A model generated the notes under the pieces. That model was not told the DNA's origin, made no database searches, and was given only the letters and a program-made list of their open reading frames with translations. A DNA stretch of 6,243 nucleotides from Bacillota bacterium (lineage in GTDB: Bacteria; Bacillota; Sulfobacillia; Symbiobacteriales; Symbiobacteriaceae): NCBI GenBank assembly GCA_028287415.1, contig JAQBPS010000403.1, positions 1 to 6,243 on the forward strand. The letters run 5' to 3'. The position numbers and the translations under genes were made by a program. This document shows, piece after piece, positions 4,439 to 6,243 of this stretch. Every line of letters starts with the position of its first letter. Position 1 is the stretch's first letter.

Positions 4439-6243
4439 CTAGTGCTCAATAAACCGGTCGAACCAGTCGCAGATCGTGCGGAGCCGGTGGACCCGCAGCC
4501 AGGGCTTGCCGGTCCGGCTCATGCCGTGGCTGGAATCGGGGTAGCGGACAAACTCGACCGTCCGGTGCAGCACCTTGAGGGCGGTGTAGAGCTGTTCCGC
4601 CTGCTCCATCGGGCAGCGGTAGTCCTCCTCCTGGTGCTCGATCAGGAGGGGTGTGACGATTTTCTCCACATTCGTGATGGTCGAAAAGCGCCGGTAGAAG
4701 GCCATATCGTTCCAGGGGCGGCTCGGGTAGGTCGATAGGTCAACAAAACCAAAGTCGCTGGTGCCGACCATGGACGCCTCGTTGACGCAGGAGCGCATGG
4801 TGACTGCCGCCTTGAACCGTTCGGTCTGCCCCAGCGCCCAGTTGACCATGTAGCCGCCATAGCTGCCCCCGGCGATGCCGACCCGGCTCGGGTCGATCCA
4901 GGGGTGCCGGGCGATCGCTGCGTCCAGGCCGGCCATCACATCCAGGTAGTCGAGGTTGCCCCAGTCCTCCTTGATGCAGGCGCAGAACTGCTCGCTGTAG
5001 CCCTGCGAGCCCCGCGGGTTTGTGTAGACCACGGCGTAGCCCTCGGCGGCCAGACATTGGAACTCCATCATAAAGGCCCAGCCATACTGGCCCATGGGGC
5101 CGCCGTGTACTTCCAGCACCGCAGGGTACCGCTTGTGCTCGCTGAAGTCCGCCGGTTTCATGACCCAGCCGTCGGTCTCCGTTTCAAGCCCCTCGGTACC
5201 GTGCTGCTGCACGAATGCGTTGCTGCCGCCGCCAGTCTTGAACGTGAAGTGCTCGACCGGGGCCAGCGTCAACTCTGCCAGCAGGCTTTCATTGCTGTTC
5301 GTAAGGCGGTGCAGTGCCGAACCGTCCACCAGGTAGAGATCGCCGGGCACATCCGGCCGGGTCAGACCGACGGCTAACTTGCCGCAGCGGGCGTCCAGGG
5401 AGCAGGAGAGCACTACGTGATCCCCGCTGGTAAGCGCCGTGACGGCGCCAGAGCTGGCATCCACGGAGTAGATCTGCTGGCGGCCCCGGTCGGCGCCCAG
5501 GGCGATCAGTGCGTGGCCATCGCGCGTCCAGGTCAGGCTGCCGGCGGCCGGTGCCGGCATATCCAGGGAGGTCTGGTGGCCGAAGGTGCGATCCCAGTTG
5601 GCAGCCACCCGCCGCAGACCGGAGCCATCCTGGTTGATGACCCACAGCCGGTTGGAGGAGTAGCCCTGGAACCGGTCGTACTCGAAGCCAAGAAAGGCGA
5701 TCTGGGTGCCGTCCGGCGACCACGCCGGGGTGCCGAGCGAGAACGTGCCGGGGGTGATGCGCCGTGGCCCGGCCGCAAGCTGGTCGAGCTCCTGCACCCA
5801 GAGGTCTTCGAGGAAGGGGTAGTAGTCGTCATCTTCCCGGCGGTTGGCGACGAAGGCGAGCGCCTTGCCGTTCGGCGACCAGGCTGGAGCGCCATGGTTC
5901 CAGTCGCCTCGGGTCACCTGCTGCGCCTGCGGCTCCTCGCCGGCCACGGCGATGACGAACAGTTGCTCGCGCTTGTCCGGCTGATGAAAGCCTTCGCCGT
6001 CGGTCTTGTAGTGGATGCGGGTGATCCGCTTGACGTCCTTCGTGTACTTCGCGAACAGGTCGCCTTCCGCATCCTTCTCCTGATCACTGCCGGGGCCGTC
6101 TGGCCCGACGGAGGCCGTGAAGGCGATGCGCGTGCCGTCCGGGCTCCAGACCGGGGCGGTGCCCACGCCCTCCTTGAAATGAGTAAGCTGGCGCGCTTCA
6201 CCGCCGACGGCGCTCATCACCCAGAGCTGATTCTTGCCGCTCC
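4439..6243 (-). CDS. S9 family serine peptidase, paralog of its neighbour (N-terminus outside window)
   Basis: The frame is open to the window edge and 600 residues are visible. The GTG at 6220 is internal: the seven codons before it (SGKNQLW) align with SGSNQIW at about residue 85 of the downstream paralog, so roughly 85 residues are missing. It has the same design: propeller blades marked by WSPDG motifs, then an alpha/beta-hydrolase domain. Counting from the codon at 6220, the nucleophile is Ser453 (GGSYGGYMV), with Asp533 (HQEEDYRCP), His565 (SSHGMSR) and HGGPMGQYG in the oxyanion region. All catalytic residues are intact, so it should be an active cytoplasmic peptidase. It differs from its paralog by an insertion near residues 333-348 (rich in Gln, Gly, Thr and Glu) and by a different segment after GTSDFGF, in the region that borders the active site in this fold. 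This hints at different substrate choice. Tandem duplication is the simplest origin. Confidence 0.93.
   Translation of the reverse strand, partial: SGKNQLWVMSAVGGEARQLTHFKEGVGTAPVWSPDGTRIAFTASVGPDGPGSDQEKDAEGDLFAKYTKDVKRITRIHYKTDGEGFHQPDKREQLFVIAVAGEEPQAQQVTRGDWNHGAPAWSPNGKALAFVANRREDDDYYPFLEDLWVQELDQLAAGPRRITPGTFSLGTPAWSPDGTQIAFLGFEYDRFQGYSSNRLWVINQDGSGLRRVAANWDRTFGHQTSLDMPAPAAGSLTWTRDGHALIALGADRGRQQIYSVDASSGAVTALTSGDHVVLSCSLDARCGKLAVGLTRPDVPGDLYLVDGSALHRLTNSNESLLAELTLAPVEHFTFKTGGGSNAFVQQHGTEGLETETDGWVMKPADFSEHKRYPAVLEVHGGPMGQYGWAFMMEFQCLAAEGYAVVYTNPRGSQGYSEQFCACIKEDWGNLDYLDVMAGLDAAIARHPWIDPSRVGIAGGSYGGYMVNWALGQTERFKAAVTMRSCVNEASMVGTSDFGFVDLSTYPSRPWNDMAFYRRFSTITNVEKIVTPLLIEHQEEDYRCPMEQAEQLYTALKVLHRTVEFVRYPDSSHGMSRTGKPWLRVHRLRTICDWFDRFIEH

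Noticed and set aside
1..6243. Mobile element, CRISPR array, tRNA or rRNA
   Set aside because: No spaced identical repeats, transposase or integrase motifs, cloverleaf or rRNA-like sequence were seen on either strand.

Overview
The window looks like chromosomal DNA from a GC-rich, Gram-positive-type bacterium, perhaps a high-GC Firmicute such as a Symbiobacterium relative. The clues are GC-rich third codon positions in most genes, strong AGGAGG-type ribosome binding sites, sigma-A-like promoters, and two peptidases of the S9 acylaminoacyl/dipeptidyl-peptidase type. The genus is a guess from style, not a database match.

Layout. Bases 1-161 hold the 3' end of an unidentified + strand gene. Bases 162-2220 form a compact regulatory module. 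On the + strand it has a TPR-repeat protein of about 290 residues (350-1231), then, after a 115-base gap with two hairpins, a 39-codon gene (1347-1466). This small gene has a strong ribosome binding site and encodes a signal peptide plus a 15-residue, proline-rich tail. On the - strand, an XRE-type helix-turn-helix regulator (2087-1359) is transcribed toward the pair, and its last 36 codons lie antisense to the peptide gene. Its promoter (2122-2150) sits in a 100-base stretch that is only 37% GC. Bases 2216-2262 are a long terminator hairpin. The rest of the window is two tandem paralogous S9 serine peptidases on the - strand. The downstream one (4334-2265) is complete. The upstream one (6243-4439) is cut off at its N-terminus by the window edge. 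A terminator lies between them.

How the parts may work together. A TPR protein followed by a short exported pre-peptide is the architecture of RRNPP-type peptide signalling (Rap/Phr, PlcR/PapR, NprR/NprX, AimR/AimP). An XRE regulator gene converging on a peptide gene, with antisense overlap, recalls prgX/prgQ of plasmid pCF10. I propose that 313-2150 is a peptide-sensing cassette of split design: TPR receptor, exported pre-peptide and separate XRE regulator. The parts are visible in the sequence; their functional connection is inference. The peptidases are probably ordinary cytoplasmic peptide-degrading enzymes and need not belong to the cassette.
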